Shown here in pieces: positions 53,085 through 61,768 of a DNA stretch of 64,000 bases. Both the position numbers and the translations under genes were made by a program. The stretch lies in the NCBI GenBank assembly GCA_947628755.1, contig CANRBC010000011.1, positions 19,939 to 83,938 of the forward strand, given 5' to 3'. Source of the DNA: an uncultured Clostridia bacterium. Its GTDB lineage: Bacteria; Bacillota; Clostridia; Lachnospirales; CAG-274. The notes under the pieces are model-generated. The model did not search any database. It saw nothing but the letters and a program-made list of their open reading frames with translations, and was not told where the DNA came from. Each line of letters opens with the position of its first letter. Position 1 is the first letter of the stretch.

Positions 53085-53215
53085 GCTTTAGGCTCGCTGA
53101 GAGTGCTGAATACTTCAAGTAATGCCTGCATTATGCAGAAATGGTGGAAGGGTCGTTACAAAAAAACTCTATTGCGATAAACAAAAATTCCAACACAACA
53201 CCTTTTTGCTGCACA
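53085..53215 (+). repeat. Truncated GC-rich repeat tail
   Basis: GCATTATGC hairpin, GGTGGAAGGGTCGTT, CTCTATTGCGATAAACAAAAATTCC, matching the 3' half of the repeats at 29.8 and 32.6 kb. No gene. Confidence 0.6.
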
Positions 53216-53286
53216 AAGAGTTGTCGCGTTTTGTCGCACAGGCTATGGTATCATAAAATGCGCGGCATGACAAAGGAGATGATTAT

Positions 53287-53700
53287 TTGAATATAAAACA
53301 GAAAAAAGCGGCGGACTTTTTTATTGAAGGCGGCGACGGATATTCGGCTCTTATAAACGCAGGTTACAGTCAAAGGTATGCAAAAGCATACAAGTCATTT
53401 TTCAATAAGAGCGAAATAAGAGAATACATACAGCAGAGCATAATGGAGAAAAACTGCGGCGGAGAAAGCGACGAGGTGATACAGTATCTTTTCAGAGTTA
53501 TGCGTGGAGAGGAAAAGGAAACGGAGCTTGTAAAGGGCAAGAACGAAAAGGGCGAGGTGGTATACGACGCCATAGAAAGTCCCATGAGCGGCACACTTCG
53601 TATGAAAGCGGCAGAGCTACTGTGCAAGCGCTACGGACTGTACAAGGAAAAGCCCGAAAGCTCACAGAGTACGGCTGTGGTAATAAGAGAGGATATATAG
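53287..53700 (+). CDS. Orphan phage terminase small subunit-like protein
   Basis: A 137-residue protein resembling terminase small subunits (TerS), which recognise phage DNA for packaging: NIKQKKAADFFIEGGDGYSALINAGYSQRYA (helix-turn-helix at about 10-45), a DEVIQYLFRVMRGEEKETE segment, and AAELLCKRYGLYKEKPES near the end. The start is TTG at 53287, with AAAGGAGATGA at good spacing. No large terminase, portal or other phage gene is nearby, so it is a remnant or a domesticated DNA-binding protein. Confidence 0.75.
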   Translation: MNIKQKKAADFFIEGGDGYSALINAGYSQRYAKAYKSFFNKSEIREYIQQSIMEKNCGGESDEVIQYLFRVMRGEEKETELVKGKNEKGEVVYDAIESPMSGTLRMKAAELLCKRYGLYKEKPESSQSTAVVIREDI

Positions 53701-53764
53701 GTCATAAAAATAAAATTATTCACAATAGTGGCGTATTGTTCAAAAAAAGTTTTAATTTTCCCTC

Positions 53765-53793
53765 TTTACAAATATAATTTACTGTGCTATACT
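53765..53793 (+). promoter_or_regulatory. Promoter of the tryptophan operon
   Basis: TTTACA at 53765-53770, a 17-bp spacer ending in TGC, then TATACT at 53788-53793 (extended -10). Confidence 0.8.
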
Positions 53794-53816
53794 CTATTTA
53801 ATTTAAAACTAATGTC

Positions 53817-54048
53817 GATGATTAAGAGTAGTAACCTTAAGACGACGCTTCAGAGAGCCGACGGTAGGTGCAAGTCGGTGCAGAGGCTTTTGGCGAATGG
53901 ACTTATGAGACCTGTGGTGAAATTACAGTAGCTTACAGCGGGTTCTCCCGTTACAGAGACAGGATATGATAGTATCTGCGAATTGGTGGCTTTTTGTTAT
54001 TTATGACTTTGTCCAATTTGGGCAAAGTCTTTCTTTTTGCTTATAAGG
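53817..54048 (+). promoter_or_regulatory. T-box leader, probably tryptophan-specific
   Basis: Stem I carries CAGAGAGCCGACGGTAGGTG and a CAAGTCGG return strand, as in T-boxes. A TGG (Trp) triplet at 53898-53900 lies in GCGAATGGACTTATG, where the specifier would be. The T-box core is shortened to TTGGTGG (53983-53989). A terminator stem GACTTTGTCC/GGGCAAAGTC at 54005-54029 is followed by a T-rich run. Position before trpE supports Trp specificity. Confidence 0.8.
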
Positions 54049-54251
54049 CTGCGGCATAAAGACATCGGGTACAGATTTGCTGCAAGCTTGCTTGTAGGCA
54101 AATCTGTGTACCGATGGATTTAAGGGGCCGTCTGCTTATAAGCAATAAGACGGACCCTAAACACCGACACGCAGCGAAGCGAAGTGGAGGTGGGCCGCAG
54201 CAATTTGAACACTATAACCGCCAATTCACAACACAGACAGGAGGTAACACA
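54049..54251 (+). other. Hairpin-rich spacer between T-box and trpE
   Basis: Two strong hairpins: CATCGGGTACAGATTTGC/GCAAATCTGTGTACCGATG at 54062-54116 and GGGGCCGTCT/AGACGGACCC at about 54124-54162. GACACGCAGCGAAGCGAAG follows. An in-frame extension of trpE reads through it but has no Trp codons. It looks like inserted palindromic repeats, or possibly a second control. Confidence 0.4.
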
Positions 54252-55643
54252 ATGACAAACCTAAAAACATTCGTAAGGGAATTTTCGGGAGATACTGAGA
54301 CGCCCATAACCCTTTTTTACAAATATGTAAGAGACAACAAAGGCTTTCTACTTGAAAGCCGCGGCGAGGGAAAGACAAATTTCTCCGTTATGGGCAAAGA
54401 CCCTATGGCAGTGCTATACGGAAACGACGTGCTTACAATAGAGGAAAAGGGCAAAGAGCCTGTGGTATGCCAAGGCAGGCTTCTGGACAGCGTAAGAGAT
54501 TATATACAAAGCTATAATGTGGATACCGACCTTGATATGGACTTTATAGGCGGCGCTGTTGGCGCTGTTGGCTACGATGTAATAAGGCAATACGAAAAAA
54601 TACCCGATGAGAACCCCGAGGTAGTGGATACGCCTACGGTACATCTTATGGTATTCGATGAATTTATAGTATACGACCATCTTCACGACAGAATAAAGCT
54701 GATCGTTCTTGCTTCTCCCGACGATAAAGAGGGAGCTGAGCGCAAGCTCGACAGAATGGAAATGGAGGTAAAGTCCTCTGTCCCTGCCGAGCACTACGCC
54801 ATAAAGGAGCCTGAACCTATTAAATTCACCTCCAATATGACAAAAGAAAAATACGAAGGTATAGTGGAAAAGGCAAAGCAGTATATATACGAGGGCGATA
54901 TTTTCCAGGTAGTTCTTTCCCAAAGGCTTACGGCAGAGACTACTCAAAAGCCCATTGATTTGTACAGAAGACTCAGAGCCATAAATCCCTCTCCCTATCT
55001 TTTCTTTTTCAACTTCGGCACATACCATGTGGCAGGCTCTTCTCCCGAAATGCTTGTAGAGGTAACGGGAAACACGGTAAGAACCTGTCCCATAGCAGGC
55101 ACAAGAAAAAGAGGAAGGGATATAAAGGAGGATATAGCTCTTGCTGAAAATCTTCTTGCCGACCCAAAGGAAAGAGCGGAGCATATTATGCTTGTGGATC
55201 TTGCAAGAAACGACATGGGAAGAGTTGCGGAAATAGGCAGCGTAAACGTAAAGGAGTTTATGCAGGTACACTATTATTCCCATGTAATGCATCTTGTGTC
55301 TCTTGTGGAGGGTACAAAGAGAGATGATATGGACAGCTTCGACGTGCTTTCCACATTCCTCCCTGCAGGCACTCTTTCAGGCGCTCCCAAAATAAGAGCT
55401 ATGGAAATAATAGAGGAGCTGGAGGAGGAAAGGCGAGGACTTTACGGCGGCGCTGTGGGCTATTTCAGCTTTAACTCAAATATGGATATGTGTATTGCCA
55501 TAAGGACAATGATAATAAAGGACAACAAGGTGTATATGCAGGCAGGAGCAGGCATAGTCGCCGATTCCGTCCCCGCTATGGAATATGAGGAAAGCCACAA
55601 CAAGGTGCGAGCCCTTGTCAAGACAATAGGAGGCGAGGTATAA
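54252..55643 (+). CDS. trpE: Anthranilate synthase component I
   Basis: A 463-residue chorismate-utilising subunit. The feedback motif FLLESRGEG (LLES) and NPSPYLFFF (tryptophan pocket) are present near residues 30 and 255, so Trp inhibition is expected. The chorismate domain motifs PIAGTRKRG and LSGAPKIRAME are intact. I chose the ATG at 54252 with AGGAGGTAAC upstream. The stop overlaps the trpG start (TAATG). Confidence 0.95.
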   Translation: MTNLKTFVREFSGDTETPITLFYKYVRDNKGFLLESRGEGKTNFSVMGKDPMAVLYGNDVLTIEEKGKEPVVCQGRLLDSVRDYIQSYNVDTDLDMDFIGGAVGAVGYDVIRQYEKIPDENPEVVDTPTVHLMVFDEFIVYDHLHDRIKLIVLASPDDKEGAERKLDRMEMEVKSSVPAEHYAIKEPEPIKFTSNMTKEKYEGIVEKAKQYIYEGDIFQVVLSQRLTAETTQKPIDLYRRLRAINPSPYLFFFNFGTYHVAGSSPEMLVEVTGNTVRTCPIAGTRKRGRDIKEDIALAENLLADPKERAEHIMLVDLARNDMGRVAEIGSVNVKEFMQVHYYSHVMHLVSLVEGTKRDDMDSFDVLSTFLPAGTLSGAPKIRAMEIIEELEEERRGLYGGAVGYFSFNSNMDMCIAIRTMIIKDNKVYMQAGAGIVADSVPAMEYEESHNKVRALVKTIGGEV

Positions 55644-56209
55644 TGATAGTTCTGGTAGACAATTACGACAGCTTTACATTTAATCTGTATCAGTATATAG
55701 GCGAGTTTGACAGGGATATAAGAGTATTCAGAAACGACGATATAGACGGCAAAGCCATACTTGAAATGAAGCCCGACAGGGTTGTTATATCCCCCGGACC
55801 AAAAACTCCCGAGGAGGCAGGCAACTGTATAGAGATAATAAAGACAGTGGGAGGCAAGATACCCATTCTCGGCGTGTGTCTGGGTCATCAGTCCATAGCC
55901 GTCGCCTACGGCGCAACGGTAACAAACGCAAAGGAGCTTTGCCATGGCAAAAGCTCTCTTATGGCGCACAACGGCAAGGGAATATTTGAGCATTGTCCCA
56001 ACCCCATGGAGGTTGCCCGTTATCACAGTCTTTCAGTAAAGGCGGATACCGTTCCCGACTGTCTTGAGGTAACTGCCAAGGCGGAGGGGGAAATAATGGC
56101 AATAAAGCATAAGGAATACGACGTTGTGGGACTTCAATTCCACCCCGAAAGCATAAATACTCCACAGGGTATGCAGATAATAAAGAATTTTATAGAGGGT
56201 AAATATTAG
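55643..56209 (+). CDS. trpG: Anthranilate synthase component II (glutamine amidotransferase)
   Basis: A 188-residue class I amidotransferase with triad Cys in GVCLGHQS, His and Glu in QFHPES. The ordinary single-domain length shows it is not a TrpGD fusion. It overlaps trpE by 1 bp. trpC follows 9 bp after the stop where trpD is usually found. Confidence 0.95.
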   Translation: MIVLVDNYDSFTFNLYQYIGEFDRDIRVFRNDDIDGKAILEMKPDRVVISPGPKTPEEAGNCIEIIKTVGGKIPILGVCLGHQSIAVAYGATVTNAKELCHGKSSLMAHNGKGIFEHCPNPMEVARYHSLSVKADTVPDCLEVTAKAEGEIMAIKHKEYDVVGLQFHPESINTPQGMQIIKNFIEGKY

Positions 56210-56218
56210 GAGGCAGTT

Positions 56219-56995
56219 ATGATACTTGACGATATAGTTGCAAAGAAAAGAATAACTCTTAAGGAAAAGCCGTATAAATTTGACAGCAAAAGGCTTTGCA
56301 AGGCTCTTGAAAAGCCTGTTCCCTCCTTTTATGAAGCCCTTAACAAAAAGGGACTTTCAATAATAGGCGAGGTTAAAAAGGCGTCGCCCTCAAGAGGACT
56401 TATAAAGCCGGATTTCGACCCTGTGGCAATAGCAAAGGAATATGAAAATGCCGTTGACGCCATATCGGTGCTTACGGAGGAGGACTTTTTTATGGGAAGT
56501 CCCGAATACCTCAAAGCAATACACAAGGAGGTAAGTCTTCCCCTGCTGAGAAAGGACTTTGTAATAGACACCTCTCAGATATTTGAGGCAAGGGAGCTTG
56601 GAGCTTCCTCAATACTGCTCATAGCCGCCATACTCAACGAAAAGGACGTGCTTTACAGATTTATACGCACGGCAAGAGAGGTAGGACTTGAGCCTCTTGT
56701 AGAAACTCACAACGAGGAGGAAATAGACCTTGCCCTTAACGCAGGAGCTGATATAATAGGTATAAACAACAGAAATCTTAAGGACTTTTCCGAGGATATA
56801 TACACGACGGTAAGACTTCGCGAGCTTGTACCTGACCATAAGGTAGTTGTAAGCGAAAGCTCAATACATACCGCCGAGGATATCAAAATACTGAAAAGCG
56901 CCTGTGTAAACGGCGTGCTTGTAGGCGAGAGCTTTATGAAAAGCGGAAATATAGCCCAAAAGGCAAAGGAGTTCAGAGATGCCTATGGATATTAA
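56219..56995 (+). CDS. trpC: Indole-3-glycerol phosphate synthase
   Basis: A 258-residue TIM-barrel enzyme. EVKKASPSRGLIKPDFDP (catalytic Lys and phosphate loop) and the GINNRNLKDF segment are intact. RBS TTAGGAGGC. It overlaps trpF by 17 bp. Its substrate requires the missing TrpD step. Confidence 0.95.
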   Translation: MILDDIVAKKRITLKEKPYKFDSKRLCKALEKPVPSFYEALNKKGLSIIGEVKKASPSRGLIKPDFDPVAIAKEYENAVDAISVLTEEDFFMGSPEYLKAIHKEVSLPLLRKDFVIDTSQIFEARELGASSILLIAAILNEKDVLYRFIRTAREVGLEPLVETHNEEEIDLALNAGADIIGINNRNLKDFSEDIYTTVRLRELVPDHKVVVSESSIHTAEDIKILKSACVNGVLVGESFMKSGNIAQKAKEFRDAYGY

Positions 56996-57614
56996 GATAT
57001 GCGGACTTCAAAGACCCGTGGATGCGGAATATATAAGCGAGTTTGAGGAAATAAAGTATGCAGGCTTCGTATTTTTTGAGAAAAGCAGAAGAAATGTCAC
57101 TGTTGAAAAGGTTCTTGAAATAAAGAAAAAATTAAGATACGATATAAAGACCGTAGGGGTATTTGCAGAATACGATATTGATGATATAATAGATATTTGC
57201 GAAAGGGCAGGCTTTGATATATGCCAGCTCCATTCGGACGAGACCAACGAGGACTGCGGCAGGATACAGATACCCGTGTGGAAGTCGATACCCATGAAAG
57301 ACAGCTCCGACCTTGAAAAAGCCAAGCAGTACACCAATGCAAAAGGCTTTGTGCTGGATTCCGACAGCGGAGCAAAAAGGGGAGGCGTCGGCAAATGCTT
57401 TGACTGGAATATTGCAAAGACGTTTTCACAAGGGCATTTTACGGTGCTTGCAGGAGGTATAGGGGCTGACAATATTATTAAAGCCTATAATACCGTTAAG
57501 CCCAATGTAGTGGACCTCAGCTCCTCGGTAGAGGTCGGCGGATACAAAAGCTATGATAAAATAAAGGAATTGATAAATACCGTAAGAAAGGAAGATAGGT
57601 ATGGAATTAAATAA
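56979..57614 (+). CDS. trpF: Phosphoribosylanthranilate isomerase
   Basis: A 211-residue TIM barrel. KICGL at the start holds the catalytic Cys, and the catalytic Asp lies in the [10 protein letters not shown] segment. [10 protein letters not shown] near the end is the phosphate site. Translational overlap with trpC (17 bp) and trpB (14 bp). Confidence 0.92.
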   Translation: MPMDIKICGLQRPVDAEYISEFEEIKYAGFVFFEKSRRNVTVEKVLEIKKKLRYDIKTVGVFAEYDIDDIIDICERAGFDICQLHSDETNEDCGRIQIPVWKSIPMKDSSDLEKAKQYTNAKGFVLDSDSGAKRGGVGKCFDWNIAKTFSQGHFTVLAGGIGADNIIKAYNTVKPNVVDLSSSVEVGGYKSYDKIKELINTVRKEDRYGIK

Positions 57615-58785
57615 GGATTTCGGTGTTTTCGGCGGTCAGTTCGTACCCGAAACGCTTATGAACGTATTAAAGGTGCTCGAAAAGGAGTTTAAGGAATACT
57701 GCTATTCCGATGAGTTCAGAAAGGATTATATGTACTACATGAAGCAATATGTAGGCAGACCCTCTGTGCTATACTATGCGGAAAGACTTACAAAGGCTCT
57801 CGGCGGCGCTAAAATATATCTCAAAAGAGAGGACCTTAACCACACAGGCGCTCATAAGATAAACAACGCTATTGCCCAGGCTCTTCTTGCTAAGAAAATG
57901 GGCAAGACAAAGGTAATAGCCGAAACAGGCGCAGGTCAGCACGGCGTTGCCACAGCTACCGTAGCGGCTCTTTTCGATATGGAATGTCGTGTATTCATGG
58001 GCGTTGAGGATATAGAAAGACAAAAGCTCAACGTTTTCAGAATGGAGCTTTTGGGCGCAAAGGTAGTGCCTGTAACAAGCGGCACAGGCACTCTTAAGGA
58101 CGCTACCAACGAGGCTATAAGAACATGGGTAGCGGAAGCGGAGGACACATTCTATATTTTAGGCTCTGCCGTAGGTCCTCACCCCTATCCCACTATGGTA
58201 AGGGAATTCCAGAAAATAATAGGCGAGGAAACAAAAAAGCAGATGCTTGAAGCCGAGGGCAGACTTCCCGACAAGGTATATGCCTGCGTAGGCGGCGGAA
58301 GCAATTCAATAGGTATGTTCTATCCCTTTATAGAGGATAAGGATGTGCAGCTTATAGGCGTTGAAGCCGCAGGTCACGGCATTGAAACAGGTCAGCACGC
58401 AGCAGGCTTTGCTCCCGACGCAAGAATAGGAGTTCTCCACGGCATGAAAACATATCTTTTGCAGGATGAAGACGGTCAAATAAAGACAGCCTATTCCATA
58501 AGCGCAGGTCTTGACTATCCCGGCGTAGGTCCGGAGCACGCCTATCTCCACGATATAGGTAGAGTAAAATACACCTCCATAAAAGACGACGAGTCCATAG
58601 ACGCATTTCAGACCCTTTGCAGATACGAGGGTATCATGCCCGCTATTGAAAGCTCTCATGCTCTTGCGGAAGCAATGAAGGATGCGCCTAATATGGATAA
58701 GGACGATATTATTGTTGTCTGTCTTTCAGGCAGAGGCGACAAGGATGTAAATGCCGTTGCCAAATATCTTGGAAAGGAGATTTAA
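57601..58785 (+). CDS. trpB: Tryptophan synthase beta chain
   Basis: A 394-residue PLP enzyme. The PLP lysine lies in HTGAHKINN (near residue 86), and the phosphate site is [25 protein letters not shown] is intact. Overlaps trpF at its start, with the ATG of trpA in its end region (TAATG). Confidence 0.96.
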   Translation: MELNKDFGVFGGQFVPETLMNVLKVLEKEFKEYCYSDEFRKDYMYYMKQYVGRPSVLYYAERLTKALGGAKIYLKREDLNHTGAHKINNAIAQALLAKKMGKTKVIAETGAGQHGVATATVAALFDMECRVFMGVEDIERQKLNVFRMELLGAKVVPVTSGTGTLKDATNEAIRTWVAEAEDTFYILGSAVGPHPYPTMVREFQKIIGEETKKQMLEAEGRLPDKVYACVGGGSNSIGMFYPFIEDKDVQLIGVEAAGHGIETGQHAAGFAPDARIGVLHGMKTYLLQDEDGQIKTAYSISAGLDYPGVGPEHAYLHDIGRVKYTSIKDDESIDAFQTLCRYEGIMPAIESSHALAEAMKDAPNMDKDDIIVVCLSGRGDKDVNAVAKYLGKEI

Positions 58786-59558
58786 TGATGAACAGGATAG
58801 ATGAAAAATTTGCTCAGCTTAAAGCCCAGGGCAAAAAGGCTCTTATACCATATATATGCTCCGGCGACCCCAGCTGCGAAGCTACAGAAAAGCTGGTGTA
58901 TGCTCTTGAAGAGGCGGGAGCAGACATTATAGAGCTGGGAGTACCCTTTTCAGACCCTCTCGCAGACGGTCCTGTTATTCAGGCTGCATCTGTAAGGTCG
59001 CTTTCAGGCGGATTTAAAATCAGATTCGTTTTCGATATAGTTAAAAATGTAAGAAAAACAAGTCCGATACCTCTTGCCATTATGATATACTACAGCTCAA
59101 TACTGGGTTACGGCAAGGAAAGGTTTGTAAAGGAATGTATAGAAGCAGGTGTAGACGGACTTATAATTCCCGACCTGCCCTATGAGGAGTATGACGAAAT
59201 GCTTCCTGTTCTGGAAGGTACAGAGCTTTATATGATACCTCTTATCGCCCTTACCTCCGAAGACAGAATACCCATGCTCGTTAAAAATGCAAGGGGATTT
59301 ATATACTGCGTTTCATCTCTCGGCGTTACAGGAGAGAGAAAGGAATTCGATTCCAGAGTAGACAGCTTTGTTGAAAAGGTAAAGTCCTGTACGGATACTC
59401 CTGCCTGCATAGGCTTCGGTATTTCAAGAAAAGAGGATACAGAGCGCTTCGGCAAGGTGGCGGACGGATGTATAGTAGGCTCTGCCATTATAAGACGAAT
59501 TTACGAAACAAACTGCGATTTGGAAAAGGTAAAGGAATTCGTAAGGGGTTTGAAATAA
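58785..59558 (+). CDS. trpA: Tryptophan synthase alpha chain
   Basis: A 257-residue TIM barrel. GADIIELGVPFSDPLADGP carries the catalytic Glu and Asp. IGFGIS near residue 209 is the phosphate site. Two start codons in a row (58785, 58788). A 151-bp piece of its 3' end (59408-59558) is repeated at 60393-60543. Confidence 0.95.
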   Translation: MMNRIDEKFAQLKAQGKKALIPYICSGDPSCEATEKLVYALEEAGADIIELGVPFSDPLADGPVIQAASVRSLSGGFKIRFVFDIVKNVRKTSPIPLAIMIYYSSILGYGKERFVKECIEAGVDGLIIPDLPYEEYDEMLPVLEGTELYMIPLIALTSEDRIPMLVKNARGFIYCVSSLGVTGERKEFDSRVDSFVEKVKSCTDTPACIGFGISRKEDTERFGKVADGCIVGSAIIRRIYETNCDLEKVKEFVRGLK

Positions 59559-59577
59559 CAATAAGCATCAAAAAAAG

Positions 59578-59618
59578 CTGCCGATTATAGGGAAGGAACA
59601 CCTGTAATCGGCAGTTTT
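59578..59618 (+). terminator. Terminator of the trp operon
   Basis: CTGCCGATTATAGG at 59578-59591 and CCTGTAATCGGCAG at 59601-59614, then TTTT. Confidence 0.85.
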
Positions 59619-59654
59619 AAAATTATACTTGTTGTACTTAAAGGAGGGATAGCT

Positions 59655-60338
59655 ATGGCATTTAAGCTGGACAGCGTAGTACCATGGGGCAGAAATGCCA
59701 ATGAATATATGACTATGTTCAATCTGACCTCAGCAGATTTAAAATGTAAAATAGCAGGCTTCGGTGACGGTCCTTCTTCATTTAATGCCGAGATGACGGC
59801 AAGGGGAGCAGATGTGACCTCCTTTGACCCAATATATGCTTTCAGCGCAGAGGATATAAAAGACCGCATAGAAGAGACCCGCAATATTGTAATGGAACAG
59901 ATGTCCATGAATATGGATAATTATGTGTGGAAGAATTTTAAAGGCTTGTCAGACCTTGAAAACACAAGAATGTCTGCTATGAATAGCTTTCTTTTGGACT
60001 TTGAGAAAGGAAAGAAAGAGGGAAGATATGTAGCCCATTCTCTGCCTGACAGTATAGAGCTGCCCGACAAATACTATGACATAGGCTTAAGCTCTCATTT
60101 TCTGCTTATGTATACGGACTTGGGCTATGATTTTCATATAAAAGCTATATATGAAATGCTGAGACTGTGCAAAGAGATAAGAATATTTCCTGTATGCGAC
60201 CTTGACGGCAGGGACAGTAAGCTAATAAAAGATGTTATTGAATATTTCGGCAGGGAGCACACAGTAAATATCTCCGAAACAGAATATGAATTTCAGAGAG
60301 CGGCTAATAAAGTGCTTAAAATAACTGATAAAATGTAA
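59655..60338 (+). CDS. SAM-dependent methyltransferase-like protein
   Basis: A 227-residue protein with features of a class I methyltransferase: a KIAGFGDGPSSFNAEMTARG motif I-like segment (near 35-54), then VTSFDP. A helical insert (about 70-120) follows, and YYDIGLSSHFLLMYTDLGYDFH matches motif IV/V. The substrate is unknown. It lies between trpA and the trpA fragment. RBS GGAGGGA. Confidence 0.75.
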   Translation: MAFKLDSVVPWGRNANEYMTMFNLTSADLKCKIAGFGDGPSSFNAEMTARGADVTSFDPIYAFSAEDIKDRIEETRNIVMEQMSMNMDNYVWKNFKGLSDLENTRMSAMNSFLLDFEKGKKEGRYVAHSLPDSIELPDKYYDIGLSSHFLLMYTDLGYDFHIKAIYEMLRLCKEIRIFPVCDLDGRDSKLIKDVIEYFGREHTVNISETEYEFQRAANKVLKITDKM

Positions 60339-60392
60339 TAAATAAAAGCTGAAATGTACCTCAGCCGGACAGCGGGGCAGAAGCTATGCATA

Positions 60393-60543
60393 CATAGGCT
60401 TCGGTATTTCGGGAAAAGAGGATACGGAGCGCTTCGGCAAGGCGGCGGACGGCTGTATAGTAGGCTCTGCCGTTATAAGACGAATTTATGAAACAAACTG
60501 CGATTTGGAAAAGGTAAAGGAATTCGTAAGGGGGTTGAAATAA
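60393..60543 (+). pseudogene. 3' fragment of trpA (duplicated end)
   Basis: 151 bp that match trpA 59408-59558 with eight mismatches by eye, up to and including the stop. The frame is open and encodes the last 49 residues (IGFGIS to VRGLK), with three amino-acid changes (R to G, V to A, I to V). It has no start or ribosome site, so it cannot make TrpA. It marks a duplication or recombination around the methyltransferase gene. Confidence 0.92.
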
Positions 60544-60639
60544 CGAGCCCGTAGCCATTGGTACCAATATATACAAAAAAAGAGCCTTCCGCATTGTATT
60601 TTTTTATGCGAATGCCCTTTCAATCGGCAATGCCGACAG

Positions 60640-60745
60640 CTTCTCTGGTGATGAATCATCCTCTCAGCCAATCCTTACCACAATCCCAACCTTCCCTTCA
60701 GAGAAGGGAAGGGGCAGTCCGAAGGATTGACGGAGAGGTATTTAT
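60640..60745 (+). repeat. Palindromic repeat, CAACCTTCCC type
   Basis: CCCAACCTTCCCTTC-AGA-GAAGGGAAGGGGCAGTC and CCGAAGGATTGACGG, a relative of the CCTCCCC palindromes. It lies between the trpA fragment and the AIM24-like gene; 60545-60776 has no gene. Confidence 0.55.
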
Positions 60746-60776
60746 GAACACAAACTGCCTCTATTGTCAGTCCAAA

Positions 60777-61484
60777 TTAATTGCTGCTTATAGGCTGTGT
60801 CTGAGTTTGGGTCGGGGTTGGGAGCATACTGCCTATACGTCTTGCAAAGTCCACGAGATTCTGGGTCTGTAATATGACCTTGCCCGGACCTTTAAGAGTA
60901 GTTACGAAAAGACCCTCGCCGCCTAAGAATATGTTCTTGAAGCCCTTAACTCTTTCTATATCGTATGTAACAGTGGAATCAAAAGCAACCACATTGCCTG
61001 TATCGACCATAAGCAGCTCGTCGGGAGCAAGCTCCCTTTCAACGGCGTCTCCGTCTATTTCGAGCCAAAGCGTACCGCCGCATTCAACTCTCTGCATAAT
61101 AAAGCCTTCACCGCCGAAAAGACCCTTCATTATGCCCTTGCGCCATACGGTAGAAAGCTCTACGTTGTTCTCAGCGCAGAGGAAAGCGCCTTTTTGCAAT
61201 ATCATGCCTGCGTGCTCGTCGGCGTTTACAGCCATAATAGAGCCGGGAACCGTAGATGAAAAGCATATCGTACTGTCGGAATAGGCTGAATATGTCACCA
61301 TAAACATTGATTCTCCGCTGAAGGCTCTTTTAAGTCCCTTCATAAAGCCGCCTCTTGTATTGGTATCCATAGCGATGCCGTCGCTTCTCCATGCCATACC
61401 GCCTGACTGGGTGTAGACAGCCTCACCGGAGGAGAGCTTTATTTCTACTGCCGGAACGGTTGTTCCTATAATTCTGTACTGCAT
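60777..61484 (-). CDS. AIM24/TIGR00266-family protein
   Basis: A 235-residue protein of the AIM24 (Trp RNA-binding attenuator-like fold) family: QYRIIGTTVPAVEIKLSSGEAVYTQSGGMAWRSDGI, GGFMKGLKRAFSGESMFM and repeated GxxxGGEGLF-type strands. Molecular function is unknown. I chose the ATG at 61484 with AAGGAGG upstream. A Gln/Thr/Pro-rich tail ends the protein. Confidence 0.85.
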   Translation of the reverse strand: MQYRIIGTTVPAVEIKLSSGEAVYTQSGGMAWRSDGIAMDTNTRGGFMKGLKRAFSGESMFMVTYSAYSDSTICFSSTVPGSIMAVNADEHAGMILQKGAFLCAENNVELSTVWRKGIMKGLFGGEGFIMQRVECGGTLWLEIDGDAVERELAPDELLMVDTGNVVAFDSTVTYDIERVKGFKNIFLGGEGLFVTTLKGPGKVILQTQNLVDFARRIGSMLPTPTQTQTQPISSN

Positions 61485-61768
61485 ACAATACCTCCTTATT
61501 TTTGTATTTGATATTATTTTACACTTTACAAGCAATATTTTCAAGTGTTTGTCGCAAACTGTCAACTTAGCGACGCAAAAGAAAAACAGCCCCGGGGATG
61601 GGCTGTTTTTCCCGAAAATATAAATATAAATTGGGGGAGGAAAATAACTAACAAAATATTAATTATTCCTTCTATCGTAATTTTACACTATTGTGATATA
61701 AATGTCAATGGGTTTATGAATATTTTGTAAATTTCTTAATAAAATATTCATTTTTACTGTTTTAACTA
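61485..61768. other. AT-rich spacer with one terminator hairpin
   Basis: AAAAACAGCCC/GGGCTGTTTTT at 61582-61610 is a strong bidirectional hairpin. The rest (61615-61768) is AT-rich and I see no gene in it. Confidence 0.6.

Noticed and set aside
53728..53931. 67-codon open frame before the trp operon
   Set aside because: It lies across the promoter and T-box stem I and has no ribosome site.
54114..54251. N-terminal extension of trpE
   Set aside because: The extension reads through the hairpin-rich leader. The ATG at 54252 has the AGGAGG site and matches the family start.
60393..60543. Short functional trpA-like gene
   Set aside because: It has no start codon or ribosome site and holds only the last fifth of TrpA, so it is listed as a pseudogene fragment.
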